This document shows, piece after piece, positions 8,090-19,611 of a stretch of DNA of 64,000 nt. This stretch comes from Herbaspirillum sp. SJZ106 (GTDB taxonomy: Bacteria > Pseudomonadota > Gammaproteobacteria > Burkholderiales > Burkholderiaceae_D): positions 62,001 to 126,000 of the forward strand of contig NZ_VFNI01000002.1 of the NCBI RefSeq assembly GCF_006715495.1, written 5' to 3'. How positions within the stretch are numbered: the first letter of the stretch is position 1; every line of letters starts with the position of its first letter. The notes below the pieces were generated by a model. That model was not told where the DNA came from and ran no database searches. It was given only the letters and a program-made list of their open reading frames with translations. Made by a program: the position numbers and the translations under genes.

Positions 8090-9550
8090 TCAACCCGCCA
8101 GCTTCTTGCGCAGCAGCTCGGTCAGCTGGGCAGGGTTGGCCTTGCCGCGGGTGGCCTTCATGGCCTGGCCGATGAGGGCGTTGATGGCTTGCTCCTTGCC
8201 GGCGCGGAACTCGGCCACCGACTTTTCGTTGGCCGCCAGCACCTGCTCGACGATGGCTTCCAGCGCGCCGCTGTCGGAGATCTGCTTCAGGCCCTTGGCT
8301 TCGATGATGTCGTCGGCCAGGCTGTCCTTGCCGGACTTGGCTTCCCACATGCCGGCGAAGACTTCCTTGGCGATCTTGTTGGAGATGGTGCCGTCGGCGA
8401 TGCGCTTCAACAGCAGCGCGAACTGCGCGGCGCTGACGGGGGCGTCGGCGATATCGGTGTTCTCGCGGTTGAGCGTCGAGGCGACGTCGCCCATGAGCCA
8501 GTTGGCGGCGGACTTGGCTTGTTCGCGGCCGGCGGCAGCCACCACCGCTTCGAAATAAGCGGCCATCGCCTTCGATTGGGTCAGCACGGCGGCATCGTAT
8601 TCGGGCAATGCGTAGTCGCTGACGAAACGCTCGCGCATGGCGCCAGGCAACTCGGGCATGGTGGCGCGGACGCGCTCGATCCACTCCTGCGAGATGGCCA
8701 GCGGCGGCAGGTCGGGGTCGGGGAAGTAGCGGTAATCCTGCGCGTCTTCCTTGCTGCGCATGGAGCGGGTTTCCTTCTTGTCCGGATCGTAGAGGCGGGT
8801 TTCCTGGACGACCGTGCCGCCGTCTTCGATCAGCTCGATCTGGCGGCGCACTTCGTAATTGATGGCGTCTTCCATGAAGCGGAACGAGTTCAGGTTCTTG
8901 ATCTCGCAGCGGGTGCCGTATTCCTTCTGGCCGACCGGACGCACCGAAACGTTGGCGTCGCAGCGGAACGAGCCTTCCTGCATGTTGCCGTCGCAGATGC
9001 CCAGCCACATCACCAGCGAGTGCAGCGCCTTGGCGTAGGCCACCGCTTCGGCGGCGCTGCGCATGTCGGGTTCGGTGACGATTTCCAGGAGCGGCGTGCC
9101 GGCGCGGTTCAAGTCGATGCCGGACATGCCCTGGTAGTCTTCATGCAGCGACTTGCCGGCGTCTTCTTCCAGATGCGCGCGCGTCAGTTGCAGGGTCTTG
9201 ATCTCGCTCTTGCCATCCTTCTCCAGCACATAGGAGATCTTGCCGCCTTGCACCACCGGGATTTCGTACTGGCTGATCTGGTAGCCCTTGGGCAGGTCGG
9301 GGTAGAAGTAGTTCTTGCGGGCGAACACCGAGCGCGGCGCGATGGTGGCGCCGATGGCCAGGCCGAACTGGATGGCGCGTTCGACCGCGCCGCGGTTCAA
9401 TACCGGCAGCACGCCCGGCAGCGCCAGGTCGACCGGGCTGGCCAGGGTGTTGGGTTCGGCGCCGAACTGGGTCGGGCTGCCGCTGAAGATCTTGGAGCGT
9501 GTCGAAAGCTGCGTGTGCGTTTCGAGGCCGATGACGACTTCCCACTGCAT
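8090..9550 (-). CDS. gatB: aspartyl/glutamyl-tRNA(Asn/Gln) amidotransferase subunit B
   Basis: The 486-residue protein begins [17 protein letters not shown], the GatB signature, and contains the cradle-domain motifs [25 protein letters not shown] and [18 protein letters not shown], with a C-terminal YqeY/GatB helical domain. GatCAB amidates Glu-tRNA(Gln) and/or Asp-tRNA(Asn); GatB binds the tRNA and the phosphorylated intermediate. It is the last gene of the gatC-gatA-gatB operon, 56 bp after gatA, and ends at a strong terminator. The presence of gatCAB fits betaproteobacteria, which use tRNA-dependent amidation for Asn and/or Gln. Confidence 0.95.
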   Translation of the reverse strand: MQWEVVIGLETHTQLSTRSKIFSGSPTQFGAEPNTLASPVDLALPGVLPVLNRGAVERAIQFGLAIGATIAPRSVFARKNYFYPDLPKGYQISQYEIPVVQGGKISYVLEKDGKSEIKTLQLTRAHLEEDAGKSLHEDYQGMSGIDLNRAGTPLLEIVTEPDMRSAAEAVAYAKALHSLVMWLGICDGNMQEGSFRCDANVSVRPVGQKEYGTRCEIKNLNSFRFMEDAINYEVRRQIELIEDGGTVVQETRLYDPDKKETRSMRSKEDAQDYRYFPDPDLPPLAISQEWIERVRATMPELPGAMRERFVSDYALPEYDAAVLTQSKAMAAYFEAVVAAAGREQAKSAANWLMGDVASTLNRENTDIADAPVSAAQFALLLKRIADGTISNKIAKEVFAGMWEAKSGKDSLADDIIEAKGLKQISDSGALEAIVEQVLAANEKSVAEFRAGKEQAINALIGQAMKATRGKANPAQLTELLRKKLAG

Positions 9551-9606
9551 GATGTTGTCCTTGCGAATTCTAATTCTGTTAGTTGGCGACTCTTCAATAA
9601 AAAGGC

Positions 9607-11073
9607 TTACGCGGGTTCGCGCAGGTGCCAGTCGGTCGCTTGCTGGAACTGGTGCGCCACGTTCAGCAGGCGGGCTTCGTCGAAGTAGTTGCCGATGATC
9701 TGCAGGCCGACCGGGCGCTTGGCGTTCTTCTCGCCCTGGCCAAAGCCGCAGGGGATCGACATGCCCGGCAAGCCGGCCAGGCTGGTCGACAGCGTGAAGA
9801 TGTCGGCCAGGTAGTTGGCGACCGGGTCATCGGTCTTGTCGCCCAGGTCCCAGGCCACCGTCGGCGAGACCGGGCCCATGATCACGTCGCACTGGCGGTT
9901 CGGTCCTTCCAGCGCGTTTTGGAAGTCCTGCGCGATCAGGCGGCGGATCTTCTGCGCCTGCAGGTAGTAGGCATCGTAATAGCCGTGCGACAGCACATAG
10001 GAGCCGACCAGGATGCGGCGCTTGACTTCGTCGCCGAAGCCTTCCGCGCGCGACTTCTTGTACATGTCGGCCAGGTCCTTGTAGTCCGCGGCGCGGTGGC
10101 CGTAGCGCACGCCGTCGAAGCGCGACAGGTTGCTCGACGCTTCGGCCGGGGCGATCACGTAGTACACGGGAATCGACAGTTCGGTCTTGGGCAGCGAGAT
10201 ATCGACCAGCGTGGCGCCCAGCTTCTCGAATTCGGCCAGCGCGGCGCGCACGGCCTGTTCCACATCCGACGCCAGGCCGGCGCCGAAGAATTCCTTGGGG
10301 ACGCCGATGCGCAAACCTTGCAGGCTGTCGCCCAGCGAGCGGTTGAAGTCTTCCTTGGGACGCTGCAGGCTGGTGGAGTCGCGCTCGTCAAAACCGGTCA
10401 TGGCGTTGAGCAGCAGGCCGCAGTCTTCGGCGGTCTTGGCGATCGGGCCGCCCTGGTCGAGCGAGGAAGCGAAGGCAATCATGCCGAAACGCGACACGCT
10501 GCCATAGGTCGGCTTGATGCCGGTCACGCCGCACAGCGAAGCCGGTTGGCGGATCGAGCCGCCGGTGTCGGTGGCGGTGGCCGCCGGCGCCAGGCGCGCG
10601 GCCACGGCGGCGGCCGAGCCGCCCGAGGAGCCGCCCGGCACGGCAGTCTTGTCCCAGGGGTTCCTGACCGGGCCGTAGTGGGAGTTCTCGTTGCCGGAGC
10701 CCATCGCGAATTCGTCGCAATTGAGCTTGCCCAGCGTGACCGTGCCGGCCGCGTTGAACTGTTCCACCACGGTTGCGTCGAAGGGGCTCACATAGTTTTT
10801 CAGCATCTTCGAGCCGGCGGTGGTGCGCCAGCCGCGGGTGACGAAGATGTCCTTGTGCGCGATCGGGATGCCGGTCAGCGGGCTGGCGTCGTTGCCGGCC
10901 AGGCGCGCGTCGGCGGCCCTGGCTTGCGCCAGCGTCAGTTCGCGGTCGACATGCAGGAAGGCGTTGAGGTCGCTGGCTTCGATGCGGTCGAGGAACAGCG
11001 TCGCCAGTTCGGCGGCGGAAATCTTGCGCGACTGCAGTTGCGCGGACAGTTCTTTGAGGGTGAGCTTGTGCAT
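9607..11073 (-). CDS. gatA: aspartyl/glutamyl-tRNA(Asn/Gln) amidotransferase subunit A
   Basis: The 488-residue amidase-signature enzyme hydrolyses glutamine and passes ammonia to GatB. The catalytic Lys is K74 in PIAHKDIF, and the Ser-cisSer-Ser triad is carried by [15 protein letters not shown] (about 147-160) and [11 protein letters not shown]. The frame is open far upstream, but [20 protein letters not shown] at 11073 is the family start. No strong Shine-Dalgarno is visible before it, so translation may be coupled to gatC, 71 bp upstream in the same operon. Confidence 0.95.
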   Translation of the reverse strand: MHKLTLKELSAQLQSRKISAAELATLFLDRIEASDLNAFLHVDRELTLAQARAADARLAGNDASPLTGIPIAHKDIFVTRGWRTTAGSKMLKNYVSPFDATVVEQFNAAGTVTLGKLNCDEFAMGSGNENSHYGPVRNPWDKTAVPGGSSGGSAAAVAARLAPAATATDTGGSIRQPASLCGVTGIKPTYGSVSRFGMIAFASSLDQGGPIAKTAEDCGLLLNAMTGFDERDSTSLQRPKEDFNRSLGDSLQGLRIGVPKEFFGAGLASDVEQAVRAALAEFEKLGATLVDISLPKTELSIPVYYVIAPAEASSNLSRFDGVRYGHRAADYKDLADMYKKSRAEGFGDEVKRRILVGSYVLSHGYYDAYYLQAQKIRRLIAQDFQNALEGPNRQCDVIMGPVSPTVAWDLGDKTDDPVANYLADIFTLSTSLAGLPGMSIPCGFGQGEKNAKRPVGLQIIGNYFDEARLLNVAHQFQQATDWHLREPA

Positions 11074-11144
11074 GTTTATCGTTTCGCTGCGTATCTGCGT
11101 ATTCGTGTGGAGCGCCGCGCCCGGGGGCGCAATCGGCGAGGGCC

Positions 11145-11447
11145 TTATTCGATGACCTTGGGCACCAGGTAGAGCCCGTCCTGGGTGGCCGGGGCCGGCT
11201 GCTGGTAGTCGGCGCGGCGATTGGGCTCGGTCACCTCGTCCTCGCGCAGGCGCAGCGCCAGTGCCGGCTCGATGGCGGCGATCGGGTGCGGGAGCGGCTC
11301 CACGCCGCTGGTATCGACGGCCTTCATTTGCTCCACCAGGGCGAAGATGCCGTTGAGCTTGTCCAGCGTTTGTTCGGCCTGGGCGTCGGTCAGCTCCAGG
11401 CGGGACAGGTTGGCGATGCGTTTGACGTCGGAAAGGGCTAGGGACAT
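11145..11447 (-). CDS. gatC: aspartyl/glutamyl-tRNA(Asn/Gln) amidotransferase subunit C
   Basis: This 100-residue protein is the small subunit that stabilises GatA-Gat[21 protein letters not shown] at the start and the C-terminal LREDEV...[21 protein letters not shown] fit GatC. The ATG at 11447 gives the normal family length; the open frame upstream is not conserved. First gene of the gatCAB operon, divergent from mreB. Confidence 0.93.
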   Translation of the reverse strand: MSLALSDVKRIANLSRLELTDAQAEQTLDKLNGIFALVEQMKAVDTSGVEPLPHPIAAIEPALALRLREDEVTEPNRRADYQQPAPATQDGLYLVPKVIE

Positions 11448-12873
<1,426 letters not shown>

Positions 12874-13152
12874 GCTTCCTGCCGCCGGCGGGTTGCGCCG
12901 GCCATCAGCTCTACCGGCGGATCACGCCGGATCACCGGGGAACCGATACGTTCGATATGACGCAGTTCACACCGACTGGCCCACAGGAGCGGACTTTTAT
13001 GCCGCCCATGGCGCAGGCTCGGCTGCAGGACTGTTCCGGCGTGCGCGCCGGGGACGCATCGGGCTCCCTTTTCATACCGTTCACGACGCAGGAAATGAGT
13101 GCCTCGTCCTGCAGTTGGCCGCACCAGCCGGCCCTGCGGCCGGCCTGACGCT

Positions 13153-14208
13153 ATGGAAATCCCACCACTGTTCAAGCAGGGCGCCTCCGCCCGCCTGCGC
13201 GTTACCGTGTTCGCGCTGTTGTCGATCGTGATGCTGGTGGTCGACGCCCGCATGCATGTGCTGGGGACGATCCGCCAGGGCATCGGCACCGTGCTCTATC
13301 CCTTCCAGCGGGTGGCGATGATGCCGCGCGACGCCGCCTCCAGCGTGGCCGATTACTTTTCCGCGCTGAGCGTGCTGCAAAAGGAAAACCAGGGCCTGCA
13401 GCAACAGCAGATCGTCAATTCCCAGCTGATGCAGCAGGCGCGCCAGCTGGCCGCCGAGAACGTGCAACTGCGCAAGCTGCTGGATATGCAGCAGAAGGTG
13501 CCGGTCAAGTCGCTGGTGGGCGAGATCCTGTACGACGCCCGCGACCCCTTCACCCGCAAGATCATCCTCAACCGCGGCTCCCAGCAGGGCGTGGCGACCG
13601 GCCAGCCGGTGATCGACGCTATCGGCATCGTCGGCCAGGTCACGCGCGTGTTTCCGTTCACCGCCGAAGTCACGCTGCTGACCGACAAGGACCAGGCCAT
13701 CCCGGTGCAGGTACTGCGTAACGGCTTGCGCAGCGTGGCCTACGGCCGCGGCCAGGCCGGCGTGCTGGACTTGCGCTTCATGCCGGCCAACGCCGATATC
13801 CAGAAGGGCGACATCCTGGTGACATCCGGCATCGACGGCGTCTATCCGCCCGGCCTGTCGGTGGCCACCGTGGCGCAGGTGGAAACCCGTTCGGCCGACT
13901 CCTTCGCGCGCATCGTCTGCCAGCCGCTGGCCGGCATCGACCGCCATCGCCAACTGCTGATCCTGCTGGTCGAACAGAATTTGCCGCCGCGTCCCGAACC
14001 GGAAGTCACCGATGAGAAAGCCGCCAAGCTGTTCAAGCGCCGCTTGCGCGACAGCACGCGCGACTCCAGCAGCGACGACGCCAATGCCACGCCCAAGGAT
14101 AACGTCTCCGAAGAGCGCAAGGGCGCGGCCAACGTGATACCGCCGGGCGCCGCACCTGCTGCGGCGCCCGCCCCCGCCAAACCTGCCGGCAAGGAAAACG
14201 CACGATGA
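13153..14208 (+). CDS. mreC: rod shape-determining protein MreC
   Basis: The 351-residue bitopic protein has one TM segment (about 15-35), a coiled coil (about 75-115: LQKENQGLQQQQIVNSQLMQ and onward) and the periplasmic beta-barrel pair (VGEILYDARDPFTRKIILNRGSQQGV...GLVGQV-like GIVGQVTRVFPF). A disordered Ala/Pro-rich tail (about 290-351) ends the protein. MreC links MreB to PBP2 and activates it. The ATG at 13153 is chosen over one 18 codons upstream. The 279-bp gap after mreB is long for this operon and shows neither a gene nor a clear terminator. The stop overlaps mreD (ATGA). Confidence 0.94.
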   Translation: MEIPPLFKQGASARLRVTVFALLSIVMLVVDARMHVLGTIRQGIGTVLYPFQRVAMMPRDAASSVADYFSALSVLQKENQGLQQQQIVNSQLMQQARQLAAENVQLRKLLDMQQKVPVKSLVGEILYDARDPFTRKIILNRGSQQGVATGQPVIDAIGIVGQVTRVFPFTAEVTLLTDKDQAIPVQVLRNGLRSVAYGRGQAGVLDLRFMPANADIQKGDILVTSGIDGVYPPGLSVATVAQVETRSADSFARIVCQPLAGIDRHRQLLILLVEQNLPPRPEPEVTDEKAAKLFKRRLRDSTRDSSSDDANATPKDNVSEERKGAANVIPPGAAPAAAPAPAKPAGKENAR

Positions 14209-14717
14209 ACGATCCGCACTACATCCTGTTGCCGGCCAACCCGCTGTTCATCGCGTTCAGCCTGGTAGCGGCCTTCCTGCTCAACCTGATGCCCTGGGGG
14301 CAGATGGTCGGCGTGCCCGATTTCGTGGCGCTGGCGCTGGTGTTCTGGAATATCCACCAGCCGCGCAAGGTCGGCATCAGCGTGGCGTTCCTGATGGGCT
14401 TGCTGATGGACGTCAACGAAGCCACGCTGCTGGGCGAGAATGCCCTGGCCTATACGCTGCTGTCGTACTTCGCGATCATGATCCACCGCCGCGTGCTGTG
14501 GTTCCCGCTGCGCACGCAGGCGCTGCACGTGCTGCCGCTGCTGTTGCTGGCGCAAGCGGTGCAACTGGTGATCCAGCTGATGGTGACGGGCAAGTTTCCG
14601 CACTGGTTTTACTTCAGCGAGAGCTTCATCTCGGCCATCCTGTGGCCGGTGGCGAGCTGGCTGCTGCTGGCGCCGCAGCGCCGCGCGATCAACCGCGACG
14701 AGAACCGTCCCATCTGA
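14205..14717 (+). CDS. mreD: rod shape-determining protein MreD
   Basis: The 170-residue integral membrane protein has about five hydrophobic segments and the MreD-like core FLLNLMPWGQ...PDFVALALVFWNIHQPRKVGI...GLLMDVNEATLLGENALAYTLLSYFA. It is part of the MreBCD-RodA-PBP2 elongation machine. Its ATG overlaps the mreC stop codon by 4 nt, implying translational coupling. Confidence 0.92.
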   Translation: MNDPHYILLPANPLFIAFSLVAAFLLNLMPWGQMVGVPDFVALALVFWNIHQPRKVGISVAFLMGLLMDVNEATLLGENALAYTLLSYFAIMIHRRVLWFPLRTQALHVLPLLLLAQAVQLVIQLMVTGKFPHWFYFSESFISAILWPVASWLLLAPQRRAINRDENRPI

Positions 14718-14752
14718 CGGCCTGAAACAGATCATCACAGGCGCCAGGCAGC

Positions 14753-16708
14753 ATGACCGAATTCAAGAACACCGCGCATGAACTGAAGCTGTTCAGGCTG
14801 CGCCTGCTCGCCATGAGCGTGCTGGTGCTGATCTGCTTCAGCCTGCTGCTGGCGCGTTTCCTGTGGCTGCAGGTGGTGCGCCATGACGCCTACGCCGCGC
14901 AAGCCGAGGAAAACCGCATTTCGGTGGTGCCCATCGTCCCCAACCGCGGGCTGATCATGGACCGCAACGGCGTGGTGCTGGCGCGCAACTACTCCGCCTA
15001 CACGCTGGAAATCACCCCGTCCAAGATCAAGAACAATATCGACGACCTGATCGACGAGCTGGGCACGCTGGTGGAAATCCAGCCGCGCGACCGGCGCCGC
15101 TTCCGCCGCCTGCAGGAAGAGTCCAGGAACTTCGAAAGCGTCCCCATCCGCACTCGCCTCACCGACGAGGAGGTCGCCAAGTTCACCGCCCAGCGCTACC
15201 GCTTCCCGGGCGTGGAGGTGCAGGCGCGCCTGTTCCGCCAGTACCCCTACGGCAAGACCGCGGCCCACGTGATCGGCTACATCGGCCGCATCAGCCAACG
15301 CGACGCCGAGCGCATTGCAGACTCCGACGACGAGGCCAACTACAACGGCACCGACTACATCGGCAAGGAAGGCCTGGAAAAGAGCTACGAGAGCCAGTTG
15401 CACGGCACCACCGGCTACGAGGAGGTCGAGATCTCGGCCAGCGGCCGCGCGGTGCGCTCGCTCTCGCGCACGCCCGCCACGCCCGGCAAGAACCTGATCC
15501 TGTCGATCGACATCGAGCTGCAAAAGGTGGTGGAAGAAGCCTTCGGCGACCAGAAGGGCGCGCTGGTGGCGATCAACCCGGCCACCGGCGACATCCTGGC
15601 CTATGTCTCGCAGCCGTCCTACGACCCTAACCTGTTCGTCGAGGGCATCGACCAGCAGAGCTGGGATGAGCTCAACAAGTCGCCCGACCGGCCGCTGCTG
15701 AACCGCCCGCTGTCGGGCACCTATGCGCCCGGTTCGACCTACAAGCCGTTCATGGCGCTGGCCGCGCTGGAATTGGGCAAGCGCCGTCCGCAGGACTCCA
15801 TCCGCGACCCCGGCTTCTTCATCCTCGGCAACCACCGTTTCCGCGACGACAAGGAAGGCGGCCACGGCGTGGTCGACATGTACCGTTCCATCGCGATCTC
15901 TTGCGACACCTATTACTACATGCTGGCCAACGACATGGGCGTCAACGCCATCCATGACTTCATGAAACCCTTCGGCCTGGGCCAGATCACCGGCATCGAC
16001 CTGGAGCACGAGCGGCGCGGCATCCTGCCCTCCACCGAGTGGAAGCGCAACGCCTTCCGCAAGCCCGAGCAGAAACGCTGGATTGCCGGCGACACCGTCT
16101 CGCTGGGCATCGGCCAGGGCTACAACAGCTTTACGCCGCTGCAACTGGCTCAGGCCACCTCGATCTTGGCCAACAACGGCGTGGTGATGAAGCCCCACCT
16201 GGTCAAGATCATCGAGGATGGCGTCACCCATGAGCGCACCGAGACCGTGCCCAAGGAGAGCTACCGCATCCCGCTCAAGCAGGAAAACATCGACTTCATC
16301 AAGCGCGCCATGGTCGGCGTGGTCAAGGAGGGCACCGCCCGGGCGGCGTTCCAGGGCGCGCCCTACGAGTCCGGCGGCAAGACCGGCACCGCGCAGGTGG
16401 TCAACATCGGCAAGAACCAGAAGTACGATTCCAAGAAGCTCTCGCGCATCTACCACGACAATGGCCTGTACATCGGCTTCGCCCCGGCGGATGCGCCGCG
16501 CATCGCCATTGCCGCGGTGGTCGAGAACGGCGGCTGGGGCGCCGGCGTGGCCGCGCCGCTGGTGCGCAAGGCGATGGATTACTTCATGCTGGGCAAGCGC
16601 CCCAACGAGCCGATCAAGTCGGTGGCGCCGGCCGATATCCCGGCCGACGCGCCGGCCGAGGACAGCGCCGTGACGCCCACCGTCCAGCCCGATGTGCAGC
16701 AGGACTGA
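14753..16708 (+). CDS. mrdA: penicillin-binding protein 2 (elongasome transpeptidase)
   Basis: The 651-residue class B PBP has a short cytoplasmic tail, one TM segment (about 20-40) and the pedestal dimerisation domain (NRGLIMDRNGVVLARN). The transpeptidase domain has the active-site S*TYK near residue 326 (GTYAPGSTYKPFMAL), an SCDTYYY element (second motif region) and KTGT near 541 (SGGKTGTAQVV). It crosslinks lateral-wall peptidoglycan with RodA. It lies 35 bp after mreD and shortly before rodA. The acidic, Pro/Ala-rich tail of about 40 residues is longer than in E. coli. Confidence 0.95.
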   Translation: MTEFKNTAHELKLFRLRLLAMSVLVLICFSLLLARFLWLQVVRHDAYAAQAEENRISVVPIVPNRGLIMDRNGVVLARNYSAYTLEITPSKIKNNIDDLIDELGTLVEIQPRDRRRFRRLQEESRNFESVPIRTRLTDEEVAKFTAQRYRFPGVEVQARLFRQYPYGKTAAHVIGYIGRISQRDAERIADSDDEANYNGTDYIGKEGLEKSYESQLHGTTGYEEVEISASGRAVRSLSRTPATPGKNLILSIDIELQKVVEEAFGDQKGALVAINPATGDILAYVSQPSYDPNLFVEGIDQQSWDELNKSPDRPLLNRPLSGTYAPGSTYKPFMALAALELGKRRPQDSIRDPGFFILGNHRFRDDKEGGHGVVDMYRSIAISCDTYYYMLANDMGVNAIHDFMKPFGLGQITGIDLEHERRGILPSTEWKRNAFRKPEQKRWIAGDTVSLGIGQGYNSFTPLQLAQATSILANNGVVMKPHLVKIIEDGVTHERTETVPKESYRIPLKQENIDFIKRAMVGVVKEGTARAAFQGAPYESGGKTGTAQVVNIGKNQKYDSKKLSRIYHDNGLYIGFAPADAPRIAIAAVVENGGWGAGVAAPLVRKAMDYFMLGKRPNEPIKSVAPADIPADAPAEDSAVTPTVQPDVQQD

Positions 16709-16801
16709 CATGCGATTCGTTTATCATTCCCGTGCGCGCCGCGCCCATCCGTGCCTTCCGGCCGGAAGCGCCGACGCCGCCGACCTAGCAAGGGAGCCGG
16801 C

Positions 16802-17911
16802 ATGAGCCTGCAACGTCCGCCCCTGTGGCAAACCATCAAGCCGCACCTGACGGTGTTCGACGGCGCGCTGTCGCTGATCGTGTTCCTGATCCTGTCGGTG
16901 GGCATCGTCACGCTGTATTCGGCCGGCATGAATTTCCCCGGCCGCGTGGAAGACCAGCTGCGCAATATCCTGATCGCCTTCATCGTCATGTGGGCCGCCG
17001 CCAACGTCTCGCCGCAACTGTTGCTGCGGCTGGCGGTGCCGGTGTATACGATAGGGGTGACGCTGCTGATCGCGGTGGCGCTGTTCGGCATCATCAAGAA
17101 GGGATCGCGCCGCTGGCTCAACATCGGCATGGTGGTGCAGCCTTCCGAAATCATGAAGATCGCCATGCCGCTGATGCTGGCGTGGTACTTCCAGAAGCGC
17201 GAAGGCATGTTGCGCTGGGACGCCTTCCTGGTGGCGGCGGTGCTGCTGCTGATCCCCGGGTTCCTGATCATCCGCCAGCCCGACCTGGGCACGGGCCTCT
17301 TGGTGCTGGCGGCCGGCTTCTACGTGATCTTTTTCGCCGGCCTGCCGTGGAAGGTGCTGGTAGCCCTGGTGATCGCCGGCGCGGCCAGCCTGCCGGTGGT
17401 GTGGTCGTTCATGCATGATTACCAGCGCCAGCGCGTCATGATGCTGATCGACCCGACCTCCGACCCGCTGGGCAAGGGATTCCACATCATCCAGTCGACC
17501 ATCGCCATCGGCTCCGGCGGGATTGCCGGCAAGGGCTGGCTGATGGGCACGCAGACCCACCTTGAATTCATCCCCGAGCGCACCACCGACTTCATCTTCT
17601 CGGTCTATTCGGAAGAGTTCGGCCTGATCGGCAACATCGTCCTGCTGGTGCTTTACCTGCTGCTGATCGGCCGCGGCCTGATGATCACCGCCAATGCGCC
17701 GACGTTGTTTACGCGCCTCCTGGGCGGCGCCATCACGATGATTTTCTTCACCTACGCCTTCGTCAACATGGGCATGGTGAGCGGCATCCTGCCGGTGGTC
17801 GGCGTGCCGCTGCCGTTCATGAGCTATGGCGGCACGGCGCTGGTGACGCTGGGCTTGGGGGCGGGCATCCTCATGAGCATCCAGCGCCACCGCAAGCTGG
17901 TGCAGACCTGA
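16802..17911 (+). CDS. rodA: peptidoglycan glycosyltransferase RodA
   Basis: The 369-residue SEDS protein with about ten TM segments polymerises lipid II in the elongasome. Family motifs are visible: GSRRWLNIGMVVQPSEIMKIAMPL, RQPDLGTGLLVL (the catalytic Asp region) and the C-terminal MGMVSGILPVVGVPLPFMSYGG. The ATG at 16802 with AGGGAG upstream is preferred over an open frame beginning 17 codons earlier. Partner of mrdA immediately upstream (93 bp). Confidence 0.95.
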   Translation: MSLQRPPLWQTIKPHLTVFDGALSLIVFLILSVGIVTLYSAGMNFPGRVEDQLRNILIAFIVMWAAANVSPQLLLRLAVPVYTIGVTLLIAVALFGIIKKGSRRWLNIGMVVQPSEIMKIAMPLMLAWYFQKREGMLRWDAFLVAAVLLLIPGFLIIRQPDLGTGLLVLAAGFYVIFFAGLPWKVLVALVIAGAASLPVVWSFMHDYQRQRVMMLIDPTSDPLGKGFHIIQSTIAIGSGGIAGKGWLMGTQTHLEFIPERTTDFIFSVYSEEFGLIGNIVLLVLYLLLIGRGLMITANAPTLFTRLLGGAITMIFFTYAFVNMGMVSGILPVVGVPLPFMSYGGTALVTLGLGAGILMSIQRHRKLVQT

Positions 17912-18062
17912 GCGTTTGACGCGGCATCCGGCGCAGCGGTTCTGTTGCCGGCATGACAACCGACCCGACACACGGATGAACTTGCGCCGCCGATGCGTTG
18001 TCAGCCATACGGCAACGCACTCTGGTATCGTTGCGAAAAATTCCAGCCGGATACACGCACCT

Positions 18063-19241
18063 ATGCACACAATATCGTTCGACTATTTCCGCCGGGCCCG
18101 GCGCCTGCCGGCCTTGCAAAGGGCCTGGCGCGCGGCGGCGCTGGCCTTGCCGGTGTTGCTCGCGGCCTGCGGCACCACGCCGCCGCCGGCGCGCCAGAGC
18201 GCCGAGGCGCCGCCGCCGGCCAAGGCCAGTGGCGCTTCGCGCCCGTCCAACGTGCCGGCCTTGCCGGCCGCGGGTTCCGGACGCGGCGGCTACTACAAGG
18301 ACGACGGTCCGGGCGACCACATCCCGGACGGCCTGCTCGACGTGGCCGATGCCGAACCGCAAGTCGAACCCGTTTCCAGGGCCGCCAGCCGGCCGTATGT
18401 CATCTTCGGCAAGACCTACGTGCCGATCACCGATAACCAGCCCTTCATCCAGCGCGGCATCGGCAGCTGGTACGGCAAGAAATTCCACAACCAGAAAACC
18501 TCTTCCGGCGAGCTGTACGACATGTACAAGATGACGGCCGCGCACCCGACGCTGCCGATCCCGTCCTATGCCCGCGTCACCAACCTCAAGACCGGCAAGC
18601 AGGTGATCGTGCGCGTCAATGACCGCGGGCCGTTCCATTCCAGCCGCATCATCGACCTTTCCTACACCGCCGCCTTGAAGCTGGGCTACCTCAGCTCCGG
18701 CAGCAGCGAGCTGGAAGTCGAGCGCATCCTGCCCGACGAGGCGCAGCGCATGGCCGATGCCCGTCGCAACGGCACCGCGCTGGCGGCGGCCGACAGCGGC
18801 GCGGGCGTCGCCACCGGGGCGGTGGCCATCAATTCGGTCACGGCCCAGAACCTGCCGCCGCAGCCGACTGTGGCCGCGGTGCAGCCGATCAATGCCACGA
18901 CATCGACTTCCGCCAACGGCGCCGGCATGGCCGGTGGCGGCGGCATCATCAATGCGGTGGCCAGCGGCTCCTCGCCGTCGCCGGCCATGCCGCAGGCGGT
19001 ACCGTTGAGCGCCGGTTATTACCTGCAGTTCGGCGCCTATTCGCAAGAAGCCAATGCCTTGCAGGCGCGCGAGAAGCTGATGCCGAGCCTGTCGGGCATC
19101 GTCGACAACCTGCAGGCGGTGCAGGTCAACGGCCTGTATCGCCTCTACGCCGGCCCGTATCCGACCCGCCCCGATGCGCAGAATGCGGCCTTGATGGTGC
19201 GCCAGCGCAGCGTCGGCGCGCCGTTCGTGGTCGAGCGCTGA
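18063..19241 (+). CDS. rlpA: RlpA-family septal ring lytic transglycosylase lipoprotein
   Basis: The 392-residue protein has a lipoprotein signal ending ALPVLLAAC (lipobox LAAC, about residue 36). A double-psi beta-barrel domain from about 132 follows ([33 protein letters not shown], then [20 protein letters not shown]). After an Ala/Thr-rich linker comes a C-terminal SPOR domain (about 320-392: [22 protein letters not shown]). RlpA binds denuded glycan at the septum through SPOR and in Pseudomonas cleaves it. It is placed at the end of the elongasome operon, as in many proteobacteria. Confidence 0.9.
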   Translation: MHTISFDYFRRARRLPALQRAWRAAALALPVLLAACGTTPPPARQSAEAPPPAKASGASRPSNVPALPAAGSGRGGYYKDDGPGDHIPDGLLDVADAEPQVEPVSRAASRPYVIFGKTYVPITDNQPFIQRGIGSWYGKKFHNQKTSSGELYDMYKMTAAHPTLPIPSYARVTNLKTGKQVIVRVNDRGPFHSSRIIDLSYTAALKLGYLSSGSSELEVERILPDEAQRMADARRNGTALAAADSGAGVATGAVAINSVTAQNLPPQPTVAAVQPINATTSTSANGAGMAGGGGIINAVASGSSPSPAMPQAVPLSAGYYLQFGAYSQEANALQAREKLMPSLSGIVDNLQAVQVNGLYRLYAGPYPTRPDAQNAALMVRQRSVGAPFVVER

Positions 19242-19260
19242 GCCGGCGCGGGGCAAGCAC

Positions 19261-19593
19261 ATGCATCCTTATCTCGCGCTGGGTATCGCCATCGTCTCCG
19301 AAGTCATCGCCACTTCCGCGCTGCGCGCCTCCGACGGCTTTTCGCGGTTGTGGCCTTCGCTGGTCGTGGTGGCCGGTTACGGCCTGGCGTTCTTCTTCCT
19401 GTCTGTCACGCTCAAGTCGATTCCGGTCGGCATCGCCTATGCGATCTGGTCCGGGCTGGGGGTGGTGCTGATCTCGGTCGTGGCCTGGCTGCTGTTCGGC
19501 CAGAAGCTCGACCTGGCGGCGATCGTCGGCATGGGCCTGATTGTGGCGGGCGTGCTGGTGCTGAACTTGTTTTCCAAGTCGTCAGCGCATTAG
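19261..19593 (+). CDS. small multidrug resistance (SMR) transporter, EmrE/QacE-like
   Basis: The 110-residue protein has four TM helices and the essential membrane glutamate at E14 ([13 protein letters not shown]). The W/G-rich signature [24 protein letters not shown] sequence near 55-75 is also present. SMR proteins work as antiparallel dimers that exchange protons for cationic drugs, quaternary ammonium compounds or guanidinium. Its 3' end is only 18 bp from the convergent rsmI gene, with no terminator between them. Confidence 0.9.
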   Translation: MHPYLALGIAIVSEVIATSALRASDGFSRLWPSLVVVAGYGLAFFFLSVTLKSIPVGIAYAIWSGLGVVLISVVAWLLFGQKLDLAAIVGMGLIVAGVLVLNLFSKSSAH

Positions 19594-19611
19594 GACCCAA
19601 CGGGTTCCTGG

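Noticed and set aside
13099..13152. N-terminal extension of MreC by 18 codons
   Set aside because: The extension is Arg/Pro-rich and lacks the family start; ATG 13153 gives the normal MreC N-terminus.
14735..16711. A 658-codon minus-strand open frame opposite mrdA
   Set aside because: Its codons mirror the PBP2 gene, with no recognisable domains; a typical GC-rich shadow frame.
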